Below are positions 37,006 through 44,832 of a stretch of 44,832 nucleotides of DNA, one piece after another. The notes below the pieces were generated by a model, which made no database searches, was not told where the DNA came from, and worked only from the letters and a program-made list of their open reading frames with translations. The position numbers and the translations under genes were made by a program. Source of the DNA: Verrucomicrobiales bacterium (lineage in GTDB: Bacteria; Verrucomicrobiota; Verrucomicrobiia; Limisphaerales; JAQGOY01); NCBI GenBank assembly GCA_028293375.1, contig JAQGOY010000278.1:1-44832 (forward strand), in the 5' to 3' direction. Each line of letters starts with the position of its first letter. The first letter of the stretch is position 1.

Positions 37006-37578
37006 TTATCGCGTAAATCGTTTTATTTGTTGCTGCATTTTTCGCCGCGCCCTAAATGCCCTGACCTTGATGAGGGCTATGTTCCACCCCGTCATGCTGC
37101 GCACTTCTTCCATCGAGTGGCCCTTCATGTAAAGGAGGTCCATCAGGAGCCGGTCAGCAGGTTTCAAAGTTTCCAGCAATCGTGTCACGACTTCCCTGGC
37201 GAGCGACGCGTTGGAATCCGTCTCATCCTTGTCTCTGCCAAGGTTGTTCAAGACTTCCACCTGTTCTTCAGATAAATCGGCATGTCTCAGCTCGGGGCGA
37301 GAGATTTCTCTCTTAATTTCCTTGATGCAGGTATTTACCGCAATTCTGGAAACCCAGTGCTGTAAGGGAACTTCTCCCCTGAATTGACCAAGATGCCGAA
37401 ATACCTTGATCATCACCATTTGCGCCAGATCTTCTTCGGCTGTCCGTTTCGGTAAATGCGACCGGACAATGCGCATGACAACCGGGTGCAAATGGTGCAG
37501 GAGTTCGATGGCAGCCGATTCCTCGCCCGCCTTGACCCTTTCGATGCATTTTTGCAGGTCGATCTGGTCGTCCTGCAT
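37006..37578 (-). CDS. ECF RNA polymerase sigma factor
   Basis: From ATG 37578 (an in-frame GTG lies at 37596) the protein has 190 residues. Region 2 (AEEDLAQMVMIKVFRHLGQFRGEVPLQ split over about 53-75) contains the core-binding DLAQ and the -10-recognition helices; NTCIKEIKRE follows. Region 4 (about 130-185; LKPADRLLMDLLYMKGHSMEEV) is the -35-binding helix-turn-helix. It directs polymerase to a specific regulon under control of the membrane protein encoded 3 bp downstream. The three genes form an operon (sigma, membrane protein, Spy-like protein). The 158-bp gap to fba holds a repeated 10-mer that may be a control site. Confidence 0.9.
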   Translation of the reverse strand: MQDDQIDLQKCIERVKAGEESAAIELLHHLHPVVMRIVRSHLPKRTAEEDLAQMVMIKVFRHLGQFRGEVPLQHWVSRIAVNTCIKEIKREISRPELRHADLSEEQVEVLNNLGRDKDETDSNASLAREVVTRLLETLKPADRLLMDLLYMKGHSMEEVRSMTGWNIALIKVRAFRARRKMQQQIKRFTR

Positions 37579-37674
37579 ATCAGCAGTCAAAACCACACGT
37601 CTTAAAGGATTCGAGGTTTGCGCGAAAAGTTACAAATTCTGCCGGAAGTCATATATTATTTTGCTTTCTTTTTA

Positions 37675-37719
37675 GTCATTCGCGTTTCTAGTATTGTGTT
37701 TTGACCTCGGTCATTCGCG
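37675..37719. repeat. Direct repeat GTCATTCGCG between the ECF operon and fba
   Basis: The decamer GTCATTCGCG occurs at 37675-37684 and 37710-37719, 35 bp apart, directly upstream of fba. The following bases are also similar (TTTCTAG versus GTTAGC). It may be a tandem regulator-binding site for fba or for the divergent sigma operon. Confidence 0.5.
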
Positions 37720-37736
37720 GTTAGCTCGAATTTTAT

Positions 37737-38702
37737 ATGCCATTAACACATACCAAAGACTTGTTCGCGAAGGCGCTCAAGGGCAAGTACGCTCTCGGTG
37801 CATTCAACGTTAACAATATGGAGCTGCTCCAGGCAATCATTGAAGCCTGTGAGGAAGAAAAAGCTCCCGTGATGCTCCAGATTTCGAAGGGCGCACGACA
37901 ATACGCCAACCCGGTTTATCTTAAAAAACTGATTGAAGCCGCAGTTAGTCTTTCTCATATCCCTATCGCTGTTCATCTAGATCATGGCGATTCTTTTGAT
38001 CTTTGCAAAGAATGCATTGATGAAGGATTTACGAGCGTGATGATCGACGCCAGCCATGAAAATTTTGACAAAAACGTCGAGATTTGCCGCAAGGTCGTCG
38101 ATTACGCCCACAAACATAATTGCGTGGTGGAAGGCGAACTCGGAATGCTTGTCGGAGCGCAACATGACGATGGAGAAGAAGGTGGCGGCTATTCCAAAGG
38201 TGGAGCCTACACTCATCCTGATGAAGCGGTGGCTTTCGTGAAAGCATCCGGAGTGGATTCATTGGCTGTGGCAATCGGCAATTCGCATGGAGCCTACAAA
38301 TTCAAGGGTGAACAACATCTGGATCTGGAACGCTTGAAAGCAATCAAGAAGGCGCTGCTGGATGCTGGCCTTGGCGATTACCCTTTAGTCCTCCATGGAG
38401 CCTCAAGCGTACCTAAGGATCTGGCAGTCGAAATCAATAAATACGGTGGCAAGCTGGGTGAAGATACGGCTGGCGTCCCTGAAGCAGATATTGAAATTGC
38501 TCGTCGTGTGGGTTGCACCAAAGTCAACATAGATACAGACCTGCGCCTGGCCATGACGGCAGCCATACGAAAAGTCTTGTCGGAGAATCCCAAAGAATTT
38601 GATCCCCGCAAATATTTGGCACCAGCCCGCACAAAGGTGAAAGAACTCGTACGGCATAAAGTTCGGAACGTGCTCTGCTGTGCAGGCCACGCATTCGACT
38701 AA
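37737..38702 (+). CDS. fba: Class II fructose-bisphosphate aldolase
   Basis: The 321-residue TIM barrel has the zinc ligands His83 (VHLDHGDS, with catalytic Asp82), His184 (GNSHGAYK) and His220 (VLHGASS), plus VVEGELGMLVGAQ and NIDTDLRLAM. It cleaves fructose-1,6-bisphosphate to two triose phosphates in glycolysis and gluconeogenesis. The start is MPLTHTKDLFAKALKGKYA at ATG 37737. It is monocistronic, with a divergent ECF operon upstream and its own terminator. The AQHDDGEEGGG insertion near 141-151 is of the type seen in tagatose/ketose-bisphosphate aldolases, so a broader substrate range is possible. Confidence 0.95.
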   Translation: MPLTHTKDLFAKALKGKYALGAFNVNNMELLQAIIEACEEEKAPVMLQISKGARQYANPVYLKKLIEAAVSLSHIPIAVHLDHGDSFDLCKECIDEGFTSVMIDASHENFDKNVEICRKVVDYAHKHNCVVEGELGMLVGAQHDDGEEGGGYSKGGAYTHPDEAVAFVKASGVDSLAVAIGNSHGAYKFKGEQHLDLERLKAIKKALLDAGLGDYPLVLHGASSVPKDLAVEINKYGGKLGEDTAGVPEADIEIARRVGCTKVNIDTDLRLAMTAAIRKVLSENPKEFDPRKYLAPARTKVKELVRHKVRNVLCCAGHAFD

Positions 38703-38723
38703 CCCGAAAACCAGCTAATTTGT

Positions 38724-38755
38724 AAACCGGCCAGGCTACTGACCGGTTTTCTTTT
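38724..38755 (+). terminator. Intrinsic terminator of fba
   Basis: A 7-bp stem AAACCGG/CCGGTTT (38724-38730/38743-38749) with a 12-nt loop is followed by TTTTCTTTTT. Confidence 0.75.
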
Positions 38756-38767
38756 TGCGCCATGTGC

Positions 38768-38825
38768 GCCATATTGGCTCAAGTTTAGACATTCAAAATA
38801 GCGCCATATCGACTCACAAGTGGCG
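38768..38825. promoter_or_regulatory. Two candidate heat-shock operators upstream of hsp20
   Basis: Copy 2 (38803-38824) has GCCA-N14-TGGC with GACTCA inside, as upstream of dnaK. Copy 1 (38768-38790) has GCCATA and GGCTCAAG but a degenerate right half. The copies are 35 bp apart and about 100-155 bp upstream of the first hsp20 start. Confidence 0.5.
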
Positions 38826-38922
38826 AAGCTTTAGTGCGAACCATTGATTATCAAGCACTTGCATCGAAATCCAAATTGGTATTGATCAAGCTAAATGTCG
38901 AATTGAATTAAACGAAAGGTTT

Positions 38923-39369
38923 ATGATTATGACATTTACAAGATGGCAACGTCCACTTTTAGAATGGTCTCCAGTCGATCATTTTCATGATTTGCATGAA
39001 GAACTGAGCGAAGTGCTCAACAGCACATTTGCCGGTGTCGGACCGTTCACCCCGGGATCACCTGCAATCGACGCCAGCGAAGACGAGCAGAATTTCTATA
39101 TCCGCGCCGAGTTGCCGGGATTCAAAAAGGAAACGATTGAAATCACACTTCACGAAGGGGTGTTAACGCTCTCTGGAGCGAAAAAGGAAGAGAACACAGA
39201 CTACAAGTTAGCTCGCCGAGAGCGGTTTGATGGATCATTCCGGCGCAGCGTGACCTTGTCTTCCCCGGTTAACGGGGAGCAGATCAAAGCTGGATTCGCA
39301 GAAGGCATACTCACTATTACGCTACCAAAAGCTGAAGAGGCCAAACCGAAACAAATCTCCATTCATTAA
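38923..39369 (+). CDS. Small heat-shock protein Hsp20, first copy
   Basis: The 148-residue protein has an N-terminal region (1-45) with aromatic residues, then the alpha-crystallin domain (about 45-140). The conserved parts are FYIRAELPGFKKETIEI, the ARRERFDGSFRRSVTL block and the signature GFAEGILTITLPK (A-x-x-x-G-V/I-L). The C-terminus ends KPKQISIH, where the I-x-I motif is QISI. It binds unfolding proteins and hands them to DnaK/GroEL. The start may be ATG 38923 or 38929; GAAAGG lies upstream. A second, diverged copy follows after 28 bp. Confidence 0.94.
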   Translation: MIMTFTRWQRPLLEWSPVDHFHDLHEELSEVLNSTFAGVGPFTPGSPAIDASEDEQNFYIRAELPGFKKETIEITLHEGVLTLSGAKKEENTDYKLARRERFDGSFRRSVTLSSPVNGEQIKAGFAEGILTITLPKAEEAKPKQISIH

Positions 39370-39397
39370 CAAGCACAGAGAAAGGAACTTTACAGAT

Positions 39398-39781
39398 ATG
39401 AACACAATTGTAGAGCAATCAAAGAAGGCCCAATCCAATGAGCACGCGGCAAAAATTCGTTACGCTGCGCCGGTGGTGAATATATACGAAAACAAAGAAG
39501 GATACCTTTTGGAAGCTGAAATGCCCGGTGTTTCCAAAGAGTCTTTGGAAGTAACACTCGAAGGCACGCAACTAACTTTGGTGGGCCACAAATCAGTGGC
39601 AGCCCTGCCAGGGAGCAGCCTTTACCGTGAGTCCCAGCAAGTGGACTATAAGCGGAGCTTTGAACTTGATCCTTCTATTAACGCCGAAGCGATCAAGGCA
39701 AAAGTTGAAAACGGAGTTCTCTCTGTGCATCTGCCGAAAACGGAGAAGTTGAAACCGCGAAAAATTGAAATCGGAGCCTAA
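39398..39781 (+). CDS. Small heat-shock protein Hsp20, second copy
   Basis: The 127-residue protein is the second alpha-crystallin protein of the pair. It has VVNIYENKEGYLLEAEMPG, VSKESLEVTLEGTQL, SFELDPSINAEAIKAKVENG and GVLSVHLPK, ending KPRKIEIGA (I-x-I motif). It is shorter at the N-terminus than the first copy and not closely similar outside the core, suggesting an old duplication or hetero-oligomer partners. AAAGGAAC upstream is a good ribosome binding site. It shares the upstream heat-shock control region with the first copy and ends at a strong terminator. Confidence 0.94.
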   Translation: MNTIVEQSKKAQSNEHAAKIRYAAPVVNIYENKEGYLLEAEMPGVSKESLEVTLEGTQLTLVGHKSVAALPGSSLYRESQQVDYKRSFELDPSINAEAIKAKVENGVLSVHLPKTEKLKPRKIEIGA

Positions 39782-39798
39782 TATAATATAGAAACCAG

Positions 39799-39830
39799 AG
39801 CCCCCGGTTGTTATATCCGGGGGCTTTTTT
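39799..39830 (+). terminator. Intrinsic terminator of the hsp20 pair
   Basis: A 9-bp GC-rich stem AGCCCCCGG/CCGGGGGCT (39799-39807/39817-39825) with a 9-nt loop is followed by six T. Confidence 0.92.
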
Positions 39831-40432
<602 letters not shown>

Positions 40433-40460
40433 CCCCAGTAATCCACTTAAAACCACAATC

Positions 40461-41957
40461 ATGAGAAATTTTTTAACAACCATTTACCTCGCGCTGCTGT
40501 TGGGCACGCTGACAAGCGCAAGCGCCCAAACCAACGCCGCGCCAGCGGATACTTCAACCAACGCTGTGGCCTCCACCAATGCGCCGGCGAAGGATCCAAC
40601 CACCGAGCAGCGTATTGCTGACCTGGAAGCGTATGTAAACAACGGGATGCGCGCAGCGGATACGGCGACCAACAACGTCAAGTCCAACATCTCCGGTTCG
40701 GGTCCAGGCCACAACGCGTGGATGATGACCAGCGCTGCTCTTGTTCTCTTCATGACACTCCCCGGTCTGGCCCTCTTCTATGGTGGCCTGGTCCGCCGCA
40801 AGAACGTGCTCTCTGTCCTGGCCCAGTGCCTGGGCATTACCGGACTGGTGGCCATCCTTTGGTGGATCTGCGGTTACAGTCTGGTCTTCGCCGATGGCGA
40901 TGACTTGATCAAGGGCATCCTCGGCAACTTGAAATTCAAGTTCCTCAACGGGGTCGATTCGGCTCCCAACGGCAATTACTCTTACTGGGTATCGCAAAAT
41001 GTATTCTCCATGTATCAGATGATGTTCGCCATCATCACCCCTGCCCTGATCATCGGCGCGATCGCCGAACGGATGAAGTTCTCGGCCATCCTGCTCTTCG
41101 TTACCCTGTGGATGTTTATCGTCTACTTCCCTCTGGCTCACATGATCTGGGGTGTTAACGGAGCAATGAACGGTGTTTGGAATGCGGCTGCCCCGATTAA
41201 AGCGATCGATTTCGCCGGAGGAACAGTCGTTCACATGTCTTCGGGTTGGTCAGCCCTGGTGTTGTGCATCATTCTGGGCAAACGTATTGGGTTTGGCAAA
41301 GAGCCAATGCAACCGCACAGCATGGTGCTTTGTATGGTCGGCACCGGAATGCTCTGGGTGGGATGGTATGGATTTAACGCTGGCAGCGCCGTGGCAGCGG
41401 ACGGAGTGGCAGCCAATGCCTTCCTGACCACGACCATGGCCACTGCGGTCGCCTCCTTTGTCTGGCCGGTGATGGAATGGATCATTAAGGGCAAACCCAG
41501 CGTGCTGGGCTTCTGCTCCGGAGCCGTGGCTGGACTGGTGGTCATTACCCCCGCTTGCGGATTCGTCAATATCAACGGCGCCGTCATTATCGGTATCGCT
41601 GCCGGTATCGTTCCTTTCCTTGCCTGCGCTTACCTGAAAGCCAAGATGGGTTACGATGACGCGCTGGATACCTTCGGTGTTCATGCCATCGGTGGAACCA
41701 TGGGAGCACTGCTCACCGGGTTCCTGGCGGTCAAGGAAGTCAACAGCAACCTCGCCACCAATCTGAGTGATGTCGTCGGCAAGACACTCTGGATCCACCA
41801 GCTCAAGGCCATGGGCATAACCATTGCTTTAGCGGTAATTGGCACAGTCGTCATCGCCATGATTGTCAAGGCAGTGACAGGTCTGCGGGTCAGTGAAGAT
41901 ATCGAAACCGCAGGCTTGGATCTCGCCGAACATGGCGAAGAAGGCTACCACGGTTAA
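40461..41957 (+). CDS. amt: Ammonium transporter with long periplasmic N-terminal extension
   Basis: From ATG 40461 the protein has 498 residues; an earlier frame start at 40368 would overlap glnB. A signal peptide (about 1-23; FLTTIYLALLLGTLTSASA) is followed by a Thr/Ala-rich segment and a short coiled stretch (TTEQRIADLEAYVNN), then eleven membrane helices from about residue 80. Transport signatures are FYGGLVRRKNVL, the pore His in HMSSGWSALVL and the second pore His in DTFGVHAIGGTMGAL. It is an AmtB-type trimeric ammonia channel; the cytosolic C-terminal tail (VSEDIETAGLDLAEHGEEGYHG) has the PII-interacting sequence. The N-terminal extension exceeds that of E. coli AmtB by about 60 residues. 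Confidence 0.95.
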   Translation: MRNFLTTIYLALLLGTLTSASAQTNAAPADTSTNAVASTNAPAKDPTTEQRIADLEAYVNNGMRAADTATNNVKSNISGSGPGHNAWMMTSAALVLFMTLPGLALFYGGLVRRKNVLSVLAQCLGITGLVAILWWICGYSLVFADGDDLIKGILGNLKFKFLNGVDSAPNGNYSYWVSQNVFSMYQMMFAIITPALIIGAIAERMKFSAILLFVTLWMFIVYFPLAHMIWGVNGAMNGVWNAAAPIKAIDFAGGTVVHMSSGWSALVLCIILGKRIGFGKEPMQPHSMVLCMVGTGMLWVGWYGFNAGSAVAADGVAANAFLTTTMATAVASFVWPVMEWIIKGKPSVLGFCSGAVAGLVVITPACGFVNINGAVIIGIAAGIVPFLACAYLKAKMGYDDALDTFGVHAIGGTMGALLTGFLAVKEVNSNLATNLSDVVGKTLWIHQLKAMGITIALAVIGTVVIAMIVKAVTGLRVSEDIETAGLDLAEHGEEGYHG

Positions 41958-41979
41958 TTCTCCTGAAAAGCAAAGCAAG

Positions 41980-42010
41980 CGCTGGCCGGTCCATGATCGG
42001 CCAGCGTTTT
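41980..42010 (+). terminator. Intrinsic terminator of glnB-amt
   Basis: A 9-bp stem CGCTGGCCG/CGGCCAGCG (41980-41988/41998-42006) with a 9-nt loop is followed by TTTTCATTTT. Confidence 0.9.
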
Positions 42011-42117
42011 CATTTTGCGGCTTGATTCTGACAAAAAATTGGAAGGTTCGTTGATGGCATAGCTTTAGCTTGCCTTTATTTTGCGAAAAATGTAACACCG
42101 TATCCGGCCAGTCTTTT

Positions 42118-43326
42118 ATGCCTTCCTATACTTATATCGCTCGTGAATCGGCCTCAGGACGGGAAGTTCGAAGTGCGCTGGACGCGAATTCCGAGCAGGC
42201 GGCTGTGGCCGCGTTGTTGAATCGCAACCTCCTCGTTATATCCATCCAGGAGAAAGTTGGAAAAAAAGGAAAGACGGCAGGAGGTAAAGTTGCGCTTCAG
42301 GATCTGGTGGTGTTCACCCGTCAATTGGCGACAATGATTGATGCGGGTTTGGCGATGGTTCAATCGCTACAGGCGCTTTCAGAACAGACGACGAACAAGG
42401 TCATGCGTGATGTCATTAAAGATGTCACGACGAGAGTAGAAGGGGGGGACAGCTTTTCGGACGCCCTGGGAAAACATCCAAAAGTATTCACCAAACTTTA
42501 TGTCTGCATGGTGGGCGCAGGCGAAAAAGGGGGATTACTGGCCGACATCCTGGCGCGACTCGCAACCTACCTGGAGAGCACAGCGCGACTGAGGAAAAAG
42601 GTGAAGTCGGCGATGATGTATCCGACAGCGGTGACACTGGTGGCTATTGGAATCACGGTATTTTTGTTGGTGAAAGTGGTACCCGTGTTTGGTGACGTTT
42701 TTAAAGGATTTGGATCCAAACTTCCGGCCCCAACCCAATTCTTGTTGGATTTGAGCGCCTTTGTGCAAAAGACATTCCTCTATATTATCGTTGCCGGGGT
42801 GGCGGCGGTTTATGGTTGGCTATATTTCATTAAGACTCCTCCTGGCCGATGGTTCTGGGACAGCAAACGGATCAAATTGCCGATATTTGGAGTTATAGCC
42901 CATAAAATATGCCTGGCGCGATTCACCCGTACCCTGGCGTCGCTGATACGTTCGGGAATCCCGATTCTGGAAGTTCTTAGCATTACGGCCAACACGGTGG
43001 GGAATGTGGTCATGGAGAAGGCGATACGGATTTGCATGACCGATATTGAACGCGGCGAAAGTATTTCTGGCGCGTTAGGAAAGCACCCGGTTTTCCCCAG
43101 CATGATCATCCGCATGCTATCTGCCGGTGAACAAACCGGTAAAATCGATTCCATGCTGGAGCGGGTGGCTGACTTTTTGGATGAGGAAATCGAAACGACC
43201 TTATCCGGTCTAACCTCGCTGATTGAACCACTTCTAATTGTTTTTCTTGGAGTGGTGGTGGGAGGCATCGTCATTGCCATGTTCCTGCCCATATTCGGCC
43301 TAAGCGATCTTGTTAGTAAAAAGTAG
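42118..43326 (+). CDS. Type IV pilus / type II secretion inner-membrane platform protein (PilC/GspF)
   Basis: From ATG 42118 (MPSYTYIARESASGREV) the protein has 402 residues; a frame start at 42070 is not family-like. It has two T2SSF domains (about 65-190 and 270-390), each with the FTRQLATMIDAGL / FTRTLASLIRSGI motif, and three hydrophobic segments (near 170-195, 215-240 and 370-392). It is the platform protein that couples the pilus or secretion ATPase to filament growth. No other pil or gsp gene is in the window. A sigma-54 activator gene lies directly downstream, a common neighbour of pilus genes (PilR-like). Confidence 0.94.
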   Translation: MPSYTYIARESASGREVRSALDANSEQAAVAALLNRNLLVISIQEKVGKKGKTAGGKVALQDLVVFTRQLATMIDAGLAMVQSLQALSEQTTNKVMRDVIKDVTTRVEGGDSFSDALGKHPKVFTKLYVCMVGAGEKGGLLADILARLATYLESTARLRKKVKSAMMYPTAVTLVAIGITVFLLVKVVPVFGDVFKGFGSKLPAPTQFLLDLSAFVQKTFLYIIVAGVAAVYGWLYFIKTPPGRWFWDSKRIKLPIFGVIAHKICLARFTRTLASLIRSGIPILEVLSITANTVGNVVMEKAIRICMTDIERGESISGALGKHPVFPSMIIRMLSAGEQTGKIDSMLERVADFLDEEIETTLSGLTSLIEPLLIVFLGVVVGGIVIAMFLPIFGLSDLVSKK

Positions 43327-43351
43327 TAATTTCTGTCCAACCCTGTGCCGG

Positions 43352-43373
43352 GCCCCTCGACAAGAGGGGCTTT
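43352..43373 (+). terminator. Intrinsic terminator downstream of the PilC/GspF gene
   Basis: A 7-bp stem GCCCCTC/GAGGGGC (43352-43358/43364-43370) with the loop GACAA is followed by only TTT, so it is a weak to moderate terminator. Confidence 0.6.
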
Positions 43374-43488
43374 GCATTTATTCAAATCTTGCCATCGGGC
43401 GCGCTTTAGTTAGCCTGATTAACGACAGCATGCCTCCTACCAGCCGGTTGATCCGGCGCTGCGGCAATCGGGCAAATTAAGAATTTTT

Positions 43489-44832
43489 ATGGCCAAAGTT
43501 TTACTCATCGATGACGAGGTGACCATGGTGCAAATGGTCACGGAATTATTGCGGAAGGAAGGTCATGAGGTTTTTCCATTTAGCAATTATAACGCTGCCA
43601 TCGAGGCTTTGGAAACCCATGTGCCGGAATTAGTGGTGACCGATCTGTACCTGGACAAGACGCGAGCCCACGGTTTGGACATTCTTCAAAAGGCGCGGGC
43701 GTTAAATCCTCCGGCAGTGGTGATTGTCATAACTGGATTTGGAACGATTGAGTCCGCCGTCGACGCGATGAAACGGGGAGCTTTCGACTACCTGGAGAAG
43801 CCATTCAAGCTTGACGAGTTGAAACTGTGCATCCAGAGGGCGCTTTCCTATAACGATGCGGTATCCGAAAACGTTTACCTGCGAAAACAACTGAAGAAAA
43901 AGTACCAGTTCAACCAGATCATCGGAAACAGTCCGAGGATGTCGGAAGTATTCAAGATGGTGGAACGGGTAGCGGACACGGACAGCACCATCCTAATCCT
44001 GGGAGAAAGCGGAACAGGAAAGGAATTGGTGGCGCGGGCGTTACATTTCAACAGTCGGAGACAATTTGCGCCGTTCGTTCCGGTGAATTGCAGCGCGCTT
44101 CCGGAAAATCTGCTGGAATCGGAACTCTTCGGTCATCGCAAGGGGGCCTTTACAGGGGCGGTGAATGACAAGAAGGGATTGTTCCAGGAGGCGGACGGTG
44201 GGACGATATTTCTGGATGAAATAGGCTCCATGTCTCCGCTCCTGCAAAGCAGGCTGTTACGAGTGCTGCAGGAGAAGGAGGTTCGCCGGGTGGGAGACAA
44301 CATTCCAATCTACGTGAACGTGCGGGTCTTGGCGGCGACCAACGAACCGCTGGAGAAGCGGATCAAAGAGGGAACTTTTCGTGAGGATTTGTACTATCGA
44401 TTAAATGTGATCCCGATCACCCTGCCAAGCTTGCGCGAACGCAAGGAAGATATTCCTTTGCTGGTCATGCACTTCCTGAAGAAAAAGGGAAATCCGGTGG
44501 CCGGGACGGGTTATAGAATTACCAAGAAGGCGCTAGAAGTATTATTAGCTCATGATTGGCCGGGGAATGTGAGAGAACTGGAAAACGCGTTTGAGCGGGC
44601 ATTTGCGCTTTGCGACAACAACTTGATACGAATCGCCGACCTCCCTCCCCTACTCCACAAGTACGCCCCGGAAGGATCCCAGGATGAGTTGATGGAAATC
44701 AAAGAAGAAGTCGATTCGCCCGATAAGGGAATGGCAACACCGTTGGCGACGGCGAGTGTGTCGACCAGTTCGGGGCCGGCACCGGTGCAGGGAATTCCAA
44801 TTTCCTCTTTGAAGTCCTTTTTGCGCGAACAG
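43489..44832 (+). CDS. Sigma-54-dependent NtrC-type response regulator, 3'-truncated by the window
   Basis: The frame is open from ATG 43489 to the last base (448 codons), so the C-terminal end, normally a Fis-type DNA-binding helix-turn-helix, lies outside. The receiver domain (1-120) has Asp52 (VVTDLYLDK) and Lys104 (LEKPF). The AAA+ domain (about 143-380) has Walker A GESGTGKE (172-179), the sigma-54-contacting GAFTGA (219-224), Walker B TIFLDEIG (239-246) and the Arg fingers ([11 protein letters not shown]). It activates sigma-54 promoters after phosphorylation. Its partner kinase is not beside it; being near a pilC/gspF gene suggests a PilR-like role. A long Ser/Thr/Pro-rich linker follows the AAA+ domain. 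Confidence 0.95.
   Translation, partial: MAKVLLIDDEVTMVQMVTELLRKEGHEVFPFSNYNAAIEALETHVPELVVTDLYLDKTRAHGLDILQKARALNPPAVVIVITGFGTIESAVDAMKRGAFDYLEKPFKLDELKLCIQRALSYNDAVSENVYLRKQLKKKYQFNQIIGNSPRMSEVFKMVERVADTDSTILILGESGTGKELVARALHFNSRRQFAPFVPVNCSALPENLLESELFGHRKGAFTGAVNDKKGLFQEADGGTIFLDEIGSMSPLLQSRLLRVLQEKEVRRVGDNIPIYVNVRVLAATNEPLEKRIKEGTFREDLYYRLNVIPITLPSLRERKEDIPLLVMHFLKKKGNPVAGTGYRITKKALEVLLAHDWPGNVRELENAFERAFALCDNNLIRIADLPPLLHKYAPEGSQDELMEIKEEVDSPDKGMATPLATASVSTSSGPAPVQGIPISSLKSFLREQ

Overview
The window looks like a chromosomal segment of a Verrucomicrobiota bacterium, possibly of the Pedosphaera/Limisphaerales type. This is inferred from a ThuA + PVC-type dehydrogenase protein beside a DUF1080 protein, from secreted sugar-catabolism genes, and from overall gene content; no rRNA is present to confirm it. 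I see no tRNA, rRNA, IS element, prophage or CRISPR array. Most genes are core housekeeping genes with intact motifs.

Layout. 1-3000: three two-component genes (the C-terminal part of a hybrid kinase, a lone receiver, and a receiver-kinase read the other way), with a 400-bp gap holding a candidate structured RNA on the minus strand. 3.1-6.8 kb: three overlapping or abutting glycosyltransferase genes, two of them tandem duplicates. 6.8-9.9 kb: a cyclic-nucleotide-domain histidine kinase and mutL. 9.9-11.2 kb: trigger factor (minus). 11.4-16.9 kb: secreted and catabolic genes (GATase-like protein, DTE-family sugar epimerase, DUF1080 protein, ThuA/PVC dehydrogenase). 17-22.8 kb: cysteine desulfurase, dnaN, family-4 uracil-DNA glycosylase, membrane hybrid kinase. 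22.9-26.9 kb: tight nusB-PHP-ftsY-ribD-ribE run.

26.9-31 kb: groL, groS and dnaK on the minus strand. 31.1 kb: two parS-like sites next to mnmG, followed by pgi (both minus) and divergent xylA. 36.2-37.6 kb: an ECF sigma / small membrane protein / Spy-like periplasmic protein operon resembling CnrYXH in architecture and sizes. 37.7-39.8 kb: class II aldolase and two Hsp20 genes. 40-42 kb: glnB-amtB. 42.1 kb to the end: a PilC/GspF protein and a sigma-54-dependent regulator cut off by the window edge.

How it fits together. Protein quality control is strongly represented (tig, groSL, dnaK, two hsp20). The dnaK and hsp20 upstream regions share an inverted-repeat motif (GCCA-N14-TGGC with an internal GACTCA) that is neither CIRCE nor a full HAIR element, so it may be an undescribed heat-shock operator. 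Genome maintenance is covered by mutL, dnaN, uracil-DNA glycosylase and parS. Carbon metabolism is covered by pgi, xylA, fba and the sugar operon at 12.4-16.9 kb. The signals I consider most worth checking are the dnaK/hsp20 motif, the minus-strand structured RNA at about 1.1-1.28 kb, the parS pair beside mnmG, and the CnrYXH-like cassette.
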